Positions 1 to 7,859 are shown, counted from the stretch's first letter. The stretch is 49,887 bases of DNA from Phycisphaerales bacterium UBA7812 (GCA_002480345.1 DLBY01000040.1:1-49887); one strand, 5' to 3'. A program made the numbers and translations. Notes: a model not told the origin generated them from the sequence alone.

Positions 1-276
1 GCCCGCCTCGAGCCGGGAGACCGCGCCCTGATCGTCGATTTCGTCCTGTGCTCAGGGTCGCTCAAGGCCCTCGCGAAGCAGCGGGGGGTGAGCTACCCGA
101 CCATCCGGGGACGCCTCGACAAGCTGATCGAGCGGCTGCGCGGGATCGTCGAGGGCCGCCCGGTCGATCCGGTCGCCGAGGCGCTCGCGGGGCTCGTCGA
201 GCGCGGGGAACTGAGCCAACGCGGCGCGCGCGAGGTGCTGGAGGTCGTCCGCGCGAGCCGTCCGAGGACCGGCTGA
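1..276 (+). CDS. DUF2089-family regulator, C-terminal part (5' end outside window)
   Basis: The frame is open from base 1 and ends at a TGA at 274-276, so only the last 91 codons are present. The visible part has the helix-turn-helix region of DUF2089 proteins: an FVLCSGSLKALAKQRGVSYP stretch followed by RGRLDKLIERL. Family members usually carry a zinc ribbon before this part, which would lie upstream of the window. A GTG at 88 is an internal codon and not a likely start, because the conserved helix begins before it. A small membrane protein follows 51 bp downstream on the same strand and may be co-transcribed. DNA binding is inferred from the family, and the target is unknown. Confidence 0.75.
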   Translation, partial: ARLEPGDRALIVDFVLCSGSLKALAKQRGVSYPTIRGRLDKLIERLRGIVEGRPVDPVAEALAGLVERGELSQRGAREVLEVVRASRPRTG

Positions 277-327
277 CGCCCGAGGCCGACCAACAGCCGG
301 GCAGCGATTCACCGAAGGGAGCGAAGC

Positions 328-684
328 ATGGATCCGTGGTTTACCGAGCAGGCAGCGGGCGTGGTGGGGGGTGTGCTGGGCGCCGTCATCGGCGGGGGCT
401 TCGGCGGCATCGGGGGCGGCGTCGGCGGCCCCCTTGCCGCGATGGGCAAGGCGAAACCCCTCGTCCTCGGGATCTTCTACACCGCGATCGTCGTCGGCCT
501 CGCGTTGCTCGGGGTGGGCGCGTACGCCCTCATCGACGGGCAGCCCTGGTATGTCTGGTTCTCCATCGGCATGCCGGGCGGCGTCACCCTGATGGTCATG
601 GGCCCGCTGCTGTTCGTGATCAAGGCTCGATACGCCCAGCACGAGCAGCGCAAACTCGACGCCGACGCGATCCGCGCGGCGTGA
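328..684 (+). CDS. small membrane protein of unknown function
   Basis: This 118-residue protein begins at an ATG preceded by GGGAGCGAAGC, a good ribosome binding site. A glycine-rich hydrophobic stretch spans about residues 8-38 (GGVLGAVIGGGFGGIGGG). Two further likely membrane helices lie at about 44-66 and 74-98, followed by a charged cytoplasmic tail with KARYAQHEQRKLDAD. I recognise no catalytic motif. It lies 51 bp after the DUF2089 gene in the same direction, so the regulator and the membrane protein may form an operon. A gene-sized high-GC antisense frame over the same DNA was rejected. Confidence 0.7.
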   Translation: MDPWFTEQAAGVVGGVLGAVIGGGFGGIGGGVGGPLAAMGKAKPLVLGIFYTAIVVGLALLGVGAYALIDGQPWYVWFSIGMPGGVTLMVMGPLLFVIKARYAQHEQRKLDADAIRAA

Positions 685-737
685 AACAGATCGAAAAGGC
701 GGATTGCCGCGCGATGGTTCACATCTCTCCACAGAAC

Positions 738-764
738 GAGGCCCGGGCGCAAGCCCGGGCTCTC
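738..764 (+). repeat. REP-like palindrome, left copy flanking the RAYT gene
   Basis: The core is GCCCGGGC-GCAA-GCCCGGGC, an 8-bp perfect stem with a four-base loop, flanked by GAG and TCTC. The reverse complement of the copy at 1335-1361 matches it at 25 of 27 positions. It lies 57 bp past the stop codon of the transposase-like gene at 821-1291. Two inverted copies around a RAYT gene are the classic arrangement of REP elements and their transposase. Confidence 0.7.
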
Positions 765-820
765 AACTCCATCCCCTCTCGTCCTCCATCGCTCATCCCT
801 CACACTCCGCGACAGCCACC

Positions 821-1291
821 TCACTGCCCGTCCCGCACATACCGGATCGCCCCATCAACCGATGCCTCGTCGTTCAGATAGCGCGTGCTCCCGTGTCGGG
901 TCCAGATCTTCTCGTTGTCGAGCAGCCCGCTCTCGTGCAGGCGCCGTGAGGCCCAGGCCTTCAGCTCACCCATCGCCTTCTCGGGCGGGACCGGCGCCGA
1001 CACGACGGCATGCACATGGTTCGTGCGGACATTGAGGGCGTGGATCGACCATCCCCTGAAAGTGCAATGCTCGCGGATGATGTTGTTGATGAGCTCCCGC
1101 ATCGGAGGGGTCAGCAGAACCGGGTCGGACTTCAGTTCGTCCCGTTCAAACGACGCGCGAGCGCGGTCGGGTCCAAGGTAGGGCGTCCCGGGTGTTCTCG
1201 GCGAGGTGCGATCCGCGGATCCCCGCTCGTCGCCGTGGAGCCATGTGCCGTAGGTGGTCCAGGTGATGAGGTAGGCGAGGGGCGGTGGCAT
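821..1291 (-). CDS. REP-associated tyrosine transposase-like protein (RAYT, Y1/HUH family)
   Basis: This 156-residue protein has the fold signature of IS200-like Y1 transposases: an N-terminal AYLITWTTYGTWLHGDERGS segment, the metal-binding HUH motif N-H92-V-H94-A-V-V, and the candidate nucleophile Tyr151 in the C-terminal YVRDGQ. RAYT proteins are known to cut and rejoin single-stranded REP hairpins. The start at 1291 is the ATG just before the conserved segment; an upstream in-frame extension to 1432 has no family-like sequence. The gene looks complete and is bracketed by inverted REP-like palindromes 57 bp beyond its stop and 43 bp before its start. It is probably a single-copy domesticated transposase rather than an active insertion sequence, because no terminal target duplication was seen. 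Confidence 0.85.
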   Translation of the reverse strand: MPPPLAYLITWTTYGTWLHGDERGSADRTSPRTPGTPYLGPDRARASFERDELKSDPVLLTPPMRELINNIIREHCTFRGWSIHALNVRTNHVHAVVSAPVPPEKAMGELKAWASRRLHESGLLDNEKIWTRHGSTRYLNDEASVDGAIRYVRDGQ

Positions 1292-1334
1292 TGCCCGAGC
1301 ATACTTCGGGTTGCCCCAGCGTCTGGAAGAACAG

Positions 1335-1361
1335 GAGAGCCCAGGCTTGCGCCAGGGCCTC
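1335..1361 (-). repeat. REP-like palindrome, right copy flanking the RAYT gene
   Basis: This is the inverted partner of 738-764. The two differences between the copies fall on the two bases that face each other in the stem, so this copy has one central T-T mismatch and otherwise keeps the hairpin and its GCAA loop. It lies between the divergently transcribed RAYT gene and purB, 30 bp before the purB start, and so sits in the purB promoter or leader. Confidence 0.7.
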
Positions 1362-1391
1362 TTTGGGGCATCGCGCGACTTACCATCGCCC

Positions 1392-3014
1392 ATGACCACG
1401 ACCGCCGACGCACCGAGTTCTCCCAACGACACCTACACCAGCCCGCTCGCGGCGCGGAACGCGAGCCCGGAGATGCTGAGGCTCTGGTCGCCCCGGCACA
1501 AGTTCAACACATGGCGTCGAATCTGGCTCGCGGTCGCGGAGGCCCAGCACGAGGTAACAAAAGACTGGGGATCGGGTACCGGTGCTTCGGATGGCAACGA
1601 ACGAGCCCCTCGCGCGAGCGAGGGGAATCCTGGTGACGTGCCGGGGAATCCCCCCGCTCGCGCGGGGGGCTCATTGGGTCCGCTCGTGACGGCCGAACAG
1701 GTCGAGGCGTTGCGGGCGGTGGTGGAGCGGGGCATCACCGACGCCGAGATCGCGCGGGCGACGGAGATCGAGCGGGACCTGCGGCACGATGTCATGGCCC
1801 ATGTCCACTGCCTTGGCGAGTCGTGCCCCGAGGCGAAGGCGATCATCCATCTGGGGTGCACGAGCCAGGATGTGGTGTGCAATGCGGATCTCATTACGAT
1901 TAAGCGTTCGCTTGGGATAATCGCTCACAAGATCGACCGCGTCGTACTCGCGCTCGGTCTTCAATCGCACGAGCACCGCAGAACGCCAACACTCGGATTT
2001 ACACACTACCAGCCGGCCCAACCGGTCACCGTTGGTCGACGCCTTGCCGCGTACGCCTATGACCTGACAATTGTCAGCGAACGCGTCGGTTCCAACTTCG
2101 ATGAATTGCAGCCTCGCGGCTTCCGCGGTGCGACCGGAACTCAGGCGTCATTCATGGCCCTATTCGGTAATGATGCCGGCGCGGTCAAGCGGTTCGAAGA
2201 CGATGCTCTTTATTGGGAGCGAATCGATGCTCCAGAACCGATGTTCCAACCACATGAGTTGACGGGGCAAACCTACCCACGAGTTGTTGATGCCCTCATC
2301 CTGTCGGACCTGGCATCGACTGCCGCCGTCCTCCACAAGATCGCCACCGACATCCGACTCCTCTCCAACCGCAAAGAAATCGACGAACCCTTCGGCTCCA
2401 AGCAAATCGGCTCATCCGCCATGCCCTACAAGCGCAACCCCATGCGCTGCGAGCGCATCTGCGGGCTCACCCGCTTCGTCATGAACCTCGTCGGCAACGC
2501 CTACGACACGGCCGCGACGCAGTGGCTCGAACGCACGCTCGACGACTCATCGAACCGCCGGCTCTCGCTCCCCGAGGCGTTCCTCGCCCTCGACGGCGCG
2601 CTCGACCTGATGCACAATGTCGCCTCGGGGCTGATTGTCCACGAGAAGATGGTCGAGAAGAACCTGATGCTCGAACTGCCCTTCCTCGCGACGGAGAACA
2701 TCCTGATGGAGGCCGTCAAGGCGGGGGGCGACCGCCAGGAGTTGCACGAGCGGATCCGCGTGCACGCTCAGGAGGCTGGGCACCGCGTCAAGCACCTGGG
2801 GCTCGACAACAACCTGATCGACCTGCTCAAGGCCGACCCGGCCTTCGCGGCCGTCCACGATCGGCTGACCGGCGACGACCTGCTCGACCCGATGAAGTAT
2901 GTAGGCCGCTCGGTCGAGCAGACCGAGCGGTTCGTCGCGGAGGTCGTCGAGCCTTTGCGCGAGCGGTACAAGGACGAGCTGGCGGGGGCGGGGGATACGG
3001 AGCCGCGCGTGTGA
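1392..3014 (+). CDS. purB: adenylosuccinate lyase with an in-frame palindromic insertion
   Basis: PurB acts twice in purine synthesis, splitting SAICAR to AICAR plus fumarate and adenylosuccinate to AMP plus fumarate. The 540-residue protein follows the animal-type ADSL pattern: SPLAARNASPEM near residue 18, RHDVMAHVH at about 131-139, TSQD at 157-160, TGTQASF at 248-254, and the signature GSSAMPYKRNP at 340-350 with the catalytic serine. The start at 1392 (MTTTAD) is chosen because sequence before it is not conserved-looking and overlaps the REP element. Residues of about 57-97 have no counterpart in the family and are encoded by two inverted palindromes at 1600-1675. The stretch 1861-2340 has about 58% GC by hand count against about 70% on either side. 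It converges with the nuclease gene with no gap. Confidence 0.92.
   Translation: MTTTADAPSSPNDTYTSPLAARNASPEMLRLWSPRHKFNTWRRIWLAVAEAQHEVTKDWGSGTGASDGNERAPRASEGNPGDVPGNPPARAGGSLGPLVTAEQVEALRAVVERGITDAEIARATEIERDLRHDVMAHVHCLGESCPEAKAIIHLGCTSQDVVCNADLITIKRSLGIIAHKIDRVVLALGLQSHEHRRTPTLGFTHYQPAQPVTVGRRLAAYAYDLTIVSERVGSNFDELQPRGFRGATGTQASFMALFGNDAGAVKRFEDDALYWERIDAPEPMFQPHELTGQTYPRVVDALILSDLASTAAVLHKIATDIRLLSNRKEIDEPFGSKQIGSSAMPYKRNPMRCERICGLTRFVMNLVGNAYDTAATQWLERTLDDSSNRRLSLPEAFLALDGALDLMHNVASGLIVHEKMVEKNLMLELPFLATENILMEAVKAGGDRQELHERIRVHAQEAGHRVKHLGLDNNLIDLLKADPAFAAVHDRLTGDDLLDPMKYVGRSVEQTERFVAEVVEPLRERYKDELAGAGDTEPRV
1600..1675. repeat. inverted pair of REP-like palindromes (REPIN-like) inside purB
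   Basis: Two 31-bp units lie at 1600-1630 and, inverted, at 1645-1675, separated by 14 bp. They match at 27 of 31 positions. Each is itself a hairpin: the first is CCCCTCGC-GCGA-GCGAGGGG. Two of the four differences are a compensatory T-A to C-G change in the stem, so the fold is kept. The insert keeps the purB frame open and adds a Pro/Gly/Arg/Ala-rich loop. The layout resembles REPIN doublets, and the coding use resembles Rickettsia palindromic elements. Confidence 0.75.
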
Positions 3015-4220
3015 TCAGGCGAAGTGCTGCCTGAGGAAGTCGGTCATCTTCGCGACCGTCTCGGGCAATGCGAGAGCAGATCGTCGGACGAGCGTGAGAG
3101 TCTCTTCATCGTCATCGAGAACATCGGATCTGGAGCGTGCGACTGTGATGGTCTGGATGCGCGTCCACACCTTCGTTGCTTTTCGGCGCGAAAGCTCGAA
3201 CCCGCACTCTGGTCCCGAGGTTCGAATCGCCTCGATGAAATCGTCCCGGATCTTCTCGTTCGTTGTTGGTCCCGCGAGAAACTCGATCCACGCGCGTTTT
3301 CCACGCGGCCCGACTCGAAATGCGCCGAAGAGCCAAGCTTCAGCACCGAGCCCGTCATTCTTGTAGATCGGGGGAAGGAGGCTCCTCCAGGGGCTCGGAA
3401 AGAAGGCAAATCCCGACGCGCGAACATTTCCCATGATCCAGTCGGATTGGATCTCCGCCAACTGCTCCGCGAATGCTTGGGTGAGTCGGACGCGCGGATC
3501 GCTCTTCCGCTCAAAGATCAGATCCAGCGCCTGCCGGTGGTTCCGGTAGATCCGGTCCACGAGCTCGTCGATCTTGGGATCGTCCATGAATCGGCTCCGC
3601 AGCATCGCGAGGTAGTGCCCGACGAACACGCGGACCTCCTCGCCGATCGAGTCCTCGTTCCGACGCACGCACCGGTCGAGCGCCGCGTGCAACTGCCCGA
3701 AGTCGTAGGGGCACCACGCCTCATCGCTCGGCTCGTCGCCCTCGCGCGTCAGAAAGACGAAGAGCGGCTGGTGATCGGGGAACGCCGACGCGACGGTGCT
3801 CCGGTAGCGCTTCAGCTGGTTGGAGTGCTCGCCCGAGAAGATCTTGTTCTCGATCGCGACAACGATTTTCGGCTGTTCCGCGACGATCAGCAGGTCGATG
3901 TGCCGCCACTCCCGGCGGACCTGCACGCCCCGAAGATCAGCGCCATCGAGATCGATCGGGCTCAGCGGGCGCGCGTCAGCGGGTGCGTTCCGCAGGATGT
4001 CCATGAGCGCCGTGCTGAGGAAGAGCTGGCCCTGCCCGTGGCTCTCCGCCGGGTCCAGCAGCCAGGCGAGGAAGTTCGAGTGCCGGATCTCGGCGTGCAC
4101 GATCCCCAGCGCGTCGAAGATATTGAGCCGGCCGATCTCCGCCTCGAGCTCCGCGAGTTCGTCGTTCTCGACGACGAACCGTTCGAGCGCCCGGATCGCG
4201 TCGGCGTTTGCTTCGGCCAT
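3015..4220 (-). CDS. PD-(D/E)XK nuclease family protein
   Basis: This is a 401-residue protein. Its N-terminal half holds the nuclease core: E44-R46-H47 in AEIRHSNFLAWLLDP, then RHIDLLIV with Asp109, and VVAIENKIFSGEHSNQL with Glu124 and Lys126, which together make the D-(x)n-ExK metal site. The pattern fits the PD-(D/E)XK superfamily group (Pfam PDDEXK_4) seen in many standalone bacterial proteins of unknown role. The C-terminal half has no motif I recognise. The start is an ATG at 4220. Its stop codon abuts the purB stop on the other strand. Much of the 3' half has lower GC than the neighbourhood, which suggests acquisition by transfer. It has no methylase or defence partner in the window. 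Confidence 0.8.
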   Translation of the reverse strand: MAEANADAIRALERFVVENDELAELEAEIGRLNIFDALGIVHAEIRHSNFLAWLLDPAESHGQGQLFLSTALMDILRNAPADARPLSPIDLDGADLRGVQVRREWRHIDLLIVAEQPKIVVAIENKIFSGEHSNQLKRYRSTVASAFPDHQPLFVFLTREGDEPSDEAWCPYDFGQLHAALDRCVRRNEDSIGEEVRVFVGHYLAMLRSRFMDDPKIDELVDRIYRNHRQALDLIFERKSDPRVRLTQAFAEQLAEIQSDWIMGNVRASGFAFFPSPWRSLLPPIYKNDGLGAEAWLFGAFRVGPRGKRAWIEFLAGPTTNEKIRDDFIEAIRTSGPECGFELSRRKATKVWTRIQTITVARSRSDVLDDDEETLTLVRRSALALPETVAKMTDFLRQHFA

Positions 4221-4261
4221 GCGGAAAAGGATACCGAAAACGCGTGGATGCCCCGTGCCGG

Positions 4262-5008
4262 TCAGTTTTCAGTCGCGTCCAGCGTGGCGTCCCGGCTCGG
4301 CGCGGGGCGAACGCTCTTCCTCCGCTTGGGGGTCGCGTCGACCATCTTCTCCCACTGCTGCTCGGTGAAGAGCTGGATGCCCCGCTCGGAGGCCTCGCGG
4401 ATGATCGCCGATCGGGTCGAGGTGCCCAGCTTCTCGTGGATTGCGCGGACATGGCACTCGATCGTGCGCACGCTGCGCTCCTGCCGCTCGGCGATCTCGT
4501 TGTTCGAGCGGCCCATCGCGAGGTCGTAGATCGTGCGCTTCTCGGCGGGCGTGAGCGCTTCGAGATCACCGAAGTCCGCGGTTTCCAGGATGTGGATGCG
4601 CCGCGCATCGGTGATCATGGTCCCGACCGGTGCGTGCATGATGACGCTCAGCGTGCCGCGCATGCCGTACGCCGCGGGGTCGAGCGGGATGACGCGGCAG
4701 AGCCACGCCTTTCCGCCCCAGAACTGGAGGAAATCGCGGGCCTCATTGTTCCGGATGACTTCTTCCATCAGAGTCATCCGCTCGGTCGCTTCCGCAGAGC
4801 CGGGCCGCAGGTCGCGGTGGGTCGTACCCGTGAGTTGCTCGATGGTCTGGCCGGCGTTGTGCGCATAGGCGCTATTGCACGAGATCACCCGGTGGTGTTC
4901 GTCGCGGATGACCGTCGCGACGCCCGGAACGGACGCGAGCACAGAGGCCGCGGAGGGCGTGGCGGCATCCGGTCTGCCGAAGGAATGGAGGGGTGAAGCG
5001 GTTGACAT
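4262..5008 (-). CDS. PAS domain plus LuxR-type helix-turn-helix regulator
   Basis: This 248-residue regulator has a PAS-like sensor at about residues 25-130 (VPGVATVIRDEHHRVISCN, then FLQFWGGKAWLCRVIPLD). A LuxR/GerE helix-turn-helix follows at about 150-210 (LTPAEKRTIYDLAMGRSNNE, then SVRTIECHVRAIHEKLGTST). No receiver domain is present, so control is likely by a small ligand or redox signal at the PAS domain. A paralogue of the same length and architecture lies 123 bp upstream on the same strand. Both end with a similar F-T-x-Q-x-W segment after the HTH. Targets cannot be named from the sequence. Confidence 0.8.
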   Translation of the reverse strand: MSTASPLHSFGRPDAATPSAASVLASVPGVATVIRDEHHRVISCNSAYAHNAGQTIEQLTGTTHRDLRPGSAEATERMTLMEEVIRNNEARDFLQFWGGKAWLCRVIPLDPAAYGMRGTLSVIMHAPVGTMITDARRIHILETADFGDLEALTPAEKRTIYDLAMGRSNNEIAERQERSVRTIECHVRAIHEKLGTSTRSAIIREASERGIQLFTEQQWEKMVDATPKRRKSVRPAPSRDATLDATEN

Positions 5009-5131
5009 GACAATTCCTCAGGGCCGCGCGTCGCGGCGTTCTAGGTTGTGGTCGCATCGGCGCGGCCCGGGGGCGCGTCTCGATCTGTCCACGGATTGCG
5101 TGTTCGGCCGGGCGGCGTCGCGCCGGCCTGC

Positions 5132-5884
5132 TCAATTCACCGCGGGTGGTGGGCCTCGGTGGGTGTGACAAGGCGGGATCGCGGGTCCCGGGGCCCGTCG
5201 GGTTTCCGACGCCCCCTCGACGATCAGATCCCACTCCTGGGGTGTGAAGCCGTGCACGCCCCGTTCGGTCGCGAAACGGACGAGCGCCGAGCGTGTGGAG
5301 GTGCCCAGTTTGCGGTGGATCGACTCCACATGGTTCTCGATCGTGCGCACGGAGCGGAACTGCCGCTCCGCGATGTCGTTGTTCGAGGCCCCGAGGGCGA
5401 GGTCGTACAGGGTGCGGAGTTCCGACTTCGTGAGCAGCGCAAGGTCATCGAGATACGCGGTGCGCAGCACGCGTCTGGGTTTCGAGGTCGGTTCTTCGAT
5501 GTCCGCGAGATCGCCCTCTCGGACGATGCAGAGCACGCCCCGGTATCCGAACGACTCCGAATCCAGCGGCAGGATCCGGCAGACGAGCCGCTTGTCGCAA
5601 CCGAACTGGAGAAAGGTGGCGGGCTCACCCGTATTGATCACTTCCCGGATGACCGCCTCCCGCTCGCGTGCGGCGGGCTCGGGGAGGATGTCGCGGAGCG
5701 TGGTCCCGAGGAGCTTCTCGCGAGGGATATCGCAGAACGAAGCGAACGCGTCGTCACACCAGCGCACGCGGAGTTCCTCGTCGCGGACCATCGCGGCGAG
5801 CCCGTGCACCCCAGCGATCGTGTTGAGCGCATCTCGCGTGACCATAAAAGGTTTGGCCTCGATTTGGATTCCGCGCTGTTGCAT
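5132..5884 (-). CDS. PAS domain plus LuxR-type helix-turn-helix regulator (paralogue)
   Basis: This 250-residue protein has the same plan as the gene at 4262-5008. The PAS region contains VHGLAAMVRDEELRVRWCDD and FLQFGCDKRLVCRILPLDSE. The LuxR HTH contains LTKSELRTLYDLALGASNND and VRTIENHVESIHRKLGTSTR. The first ATG at 5884 has no clear ribosome binding site; an ATG at 5845 (MVTRDALNT) is preceded by GAGG and is an equally good start. The pair looks like a tandem duplication that has diverged mainly in the sensor, so the two may bind related sites while reading different signals. Confidence 0.8.
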   Translation of the reverse strand: MQQRGIQIEAKPFMVTRDALNTIAGVHGLAAMVRDEELRVRWCDDAFASFCDIPREKLLGTTLRDILPEPAAREREAVIREVINTGEPATFLQFGCDKRLVCRILPLDSESFGYRGVLCIVREGDLADIEEPTSKPRRVLRTAYLDDLALLTKSELRTLYDLALGASNNDIAERQFRSVRTIENHVESIHRKLGTSTRSALVRFATERGVHGFTPQEWDLIVEGASETRRAPGPAIPPCHTHRGPPPAVN

Positions 5885-6364
5885 CGAGAGATCGGTTCCC
5901 GGAATGACGCTTCATGAAGACCCCAGCCGGGTCTTCTAGCATTACGGGGTTTCCACGAGGTACACACGCGGGAAGTCATCGGGCGGTGCACAATCCGCAA
6001 AAGTACTGAACCAGGGCATGGTTCGGCGGCAGCCCGCGTGAGGCGGAGAGCGAACCCGGGCCTGTCGTTCGAGGCGAGGAGGGCGGGCGCGTTCGTGGCG
6101 CGTTGGCGACCACACGATGCACGCGCCGCGGAAAGAAGGCGGTGCCGGGGGGCCAAAACGAAGAAAACGGCCCCGTGAGGCCGTTTTCTTCGATCTCGCA
6201 AGCCGGCCAATCGCCACGGCCGACCCGTGCCACCCGCCGAGACGGGTGTCCTACGCACCACCAAACAGAATGCGCCAAAAATACGGCGCAACCAGAAAAA
6301 TCGGAGAAAAACTCAAGTTTCAGGTGTGGTCCAATAAAACACCCGTTCGCGATCAATCAGGCGG
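5885..6364. other. 480-bp intergenic region
   Basis: No credible gene is seen here. The region holds a strong hairpin terminator at 6159-6192 and an A-rich stretch at about 6281-6350 that is much lower in GC than the rest of the window. The remainder (5890-6120) must include the promoter of the PAS-LuxR gene, but I could not pick convincing -35 and -10 boxes. Confidence 0.5.
6159..6192 (-). terminator. rho-independent terminator of the NYN/lipoprotein unit
   Basis: A perfect 14-bp stem has arms at 6159-6172 and 6179-6192 with a six-base loop. Read on the minus strand, it is followed directly by TTTT. It lies about 170 bp past the stop of the lipoprotein gene, in the right orientation to end that transcript. 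Confidence 0.7.
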
Positions 6365-6775
6365 TTAGTGCCCCAATCTCGTGAGCATCCGTTCGAGCAT
6401 GTCCCGAGCGACATGTTCATGTCCGCCCGGGTAGGTGCGGATCGAGATCGCGGTTCCGCCGTCAACGAGCCGGCTCGTGATGTTCACCTTGCTGATCTGC
6501 CGACCGTCATTGGGGCGGGCGACAACATGTCCCCGGTCGTCCGTGGCGTCCGTGCTTGTGACGGTGTAGCCGCGCCGCTCGAGCACCATTTCAGCCGCAG
6601 CGATAACGGAGTGAACGGGGACATCCGGGGGGAGCGTGGTGTGGAGCGTCCCCATCCGGTAGACCGCGAGGTACTGCTCCTGGCCGTGCCAACCGATGTC
6701 GCTCTTGGGGCCCGCGCATCCCGCGAGGATCGCGAGCCCGCACATGCCCACGAGGCGGAGGCGCGGCGGGGTCAT
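6365..6775 (-). CDS. putative lipoprotein
   Basis: This is a 136-residue protein starting at the ATG at 6775 (MTPPRLRLVGMCGLAILAGC). The hydrophobic stretch ends in a lipobox, L-A-G-C, so the mature protein should begin at a lipidated cysteine. The rest has no catalytic motif; it contains DVPVHSVIAAAEMVLERRGY and SKVNITSRLVDGGTAISIRT, reminiscent of small lipoproteins with an alpha-beta fold (DUF3568-like), but I am not sure of the family. Its ATG overlaps the stop codon of the NYN gene (ATGA), so the two are translationally coupled. Confidence 0.72.
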   Translation of the reverse strand: MTPPRLRLVGMCGLAILAGCAGPKSDIGWHGQEQYLAVYRMGTLHTTLPPDVPVHSVIAAAEMVLERRGYTVTSTDATDDRGHVVARPNDGRQISKVNITSRLVDGGTAISIRTYPGGHEHVARDMLERMLTRLGH

Positions 6776-7632
6776 TTTCCGCGTCGCGGGTGGGCGGCGG
6801 GGCGGATTGGCGTTGCGTCTGGGGCCCATCGTTGCATATCCAGATCGTCCACGCTGAGGCGATCGCGCCATTCTTCGAGCGCCTCGACGAGCAGCGGGTC
6901 AAGGTCCGCGAGCCCTTGCGCAGACGGATGGCCCTCGTGAGTCGGGCGGGCGGGTGAAGGTGGGGCCTCCGGTGCCGGTTCCGGGAGCGGTGGGGGTTCC
7001 GAACCTCGATTCGGCATCGGGAGATCGAGCCGGGTTCCGAGCGAGGGCGAGGGGGGCTTGCGGCCGGGGCGCTTTGGTTTGGTCGGACGAGGGCGAGCGG
7101 TCGGGGTCGGATTGGGCACGACGCGCGACGGTGCTGTTGGGCGTTGCGATTCGGCGGGCGGGTGTGGCACGCCGAACTCCGTGAGCCAGGCCTCGATCGA
7201 GTACCGATCGAGCGGGACCTGGGCGCGCAGGGCGTGCCCCCGCGCCCGAGTTGGTGCGCGCCCATCCTCCACGAGGTGATGCAGGAATCGCTCGCTCGGG
7301 ATGCTGCCGGCTCGGCGTCTGCGTGCGGCCCTACGGAGGCGGGCGTCGCTGCTGACGACTTCGAGCGGATTGCCTCGGTGGTAGCGATCGATGAGTTCCT
7401 CGATGACATCGTCCGCCTCGCGGTTCGTACCCGAGTAGATGACGAACGCATGGTCGAGGCGCACTCCCGAATCGGCGGCGCCGGTGCCGCCATCGCAGAC
7501 GACAGTCAGGTCGCGCGACGCGTAGCGGCTCCGGGCGATGAGACGGATCAGGCCCGGGACGCCCGGATCGGCGAGTTCCGGTGGGAGCACCCCGGTCGTG
7601 TGCAGCACATTGAAGGCGTCGACGATGAGCAT
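6772..7632 (-). CDS. NYN (YacP/Rae1-like) RNase-domain protein with proline-rich tail
   Basis: The N-terminal 150 residues match the NYN/PIN-like fold: MLIVDAFNVLHTTG at the start with an early acidic residue (Asp5), VVCDGG, and then YSGTNREADDVIEELIDRY and VVSSDARLRRAAR with further acidic residues. YacP/Rae1 proteins of this type are ribosome-associated or RNA-cleaving nucleases. Residues of about 155-245 are proline-rich and probably disordered, and a short acidic helical segment (LDPLLVEALEEWRDRLSVDD) follows. It overlaps the downstream lipoprotein gene by four bases. The next gene upstream is rpsU, divergently transcribed, which loosely supports a role around translation. Confidence 0.78.
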   Translation of the reverse strand: MLIVDAFNVLHTTGVLPPELADPGVPGLIRLIARSRYASRDLTVVCDGGTGAADSGVRLDHAFVIYSGTNREADDVIEELIDRYHRGNPLEVVSSDARLRRAARRRRAGSIPSERFLHHLVEDGRAPTRARGHALRAQVPLDRYSIEAWLTEFGVPHPPAESQRPTAPSRVVPNPTPTARPRPTKPKRPGRKPPSPSLGTRLDLPMPNRGSEPPPLPEPAPEAPPSPARPTHEGHPSAQGLADLDPLLVEALEEWRDRLSVDDLDMQRWAPDATPIRPAAHPRRGK

Positions 7633-7782
7633 GGGTTGATCCCGCGGTCCTGTTCGGGGTGCCGATTAGGTGATCGAACTGGGGTGCGACAGACCGCTGA
7701 GTCTTGATTCCGGAGCGTGGCGCGGCTTTACTTGAGGCCTTTCCCGATCCATTCGGGTCCGGGTGTCTTCGGGTCATTGTTC

Positions 7783-7803
7783 GGCCCGGACGCGTTCCGG
7801 GCC
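7783..7803 (+). other. GC-rich hairpin in the rpsU leader
   Basis: An 8-bp perfect stem (GGCCCGGA and TCCGGGCC) with a five-base loop lies 56 bp upstream of rpsU. It has no U-run and is therefore not an obvious terminator. It could be a leader structure for ribosomal protein control, but hairpins of this size also arise by chance at this GC content. Confidence 0.3.
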
Positions 7804-7859
7804 CTGTCGTTCCGGTCGGACACACACCGGCAGCATCACCGAGAGCGTAAGGAGCTCGA

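Noticed and set aside
6100..6384. Short open frames on the plus strand over the terminator and A-rich gap.
   Set aside because: They run through a strong terminator hairpin, lack ribosome binding sites and have no recognisable sequence.
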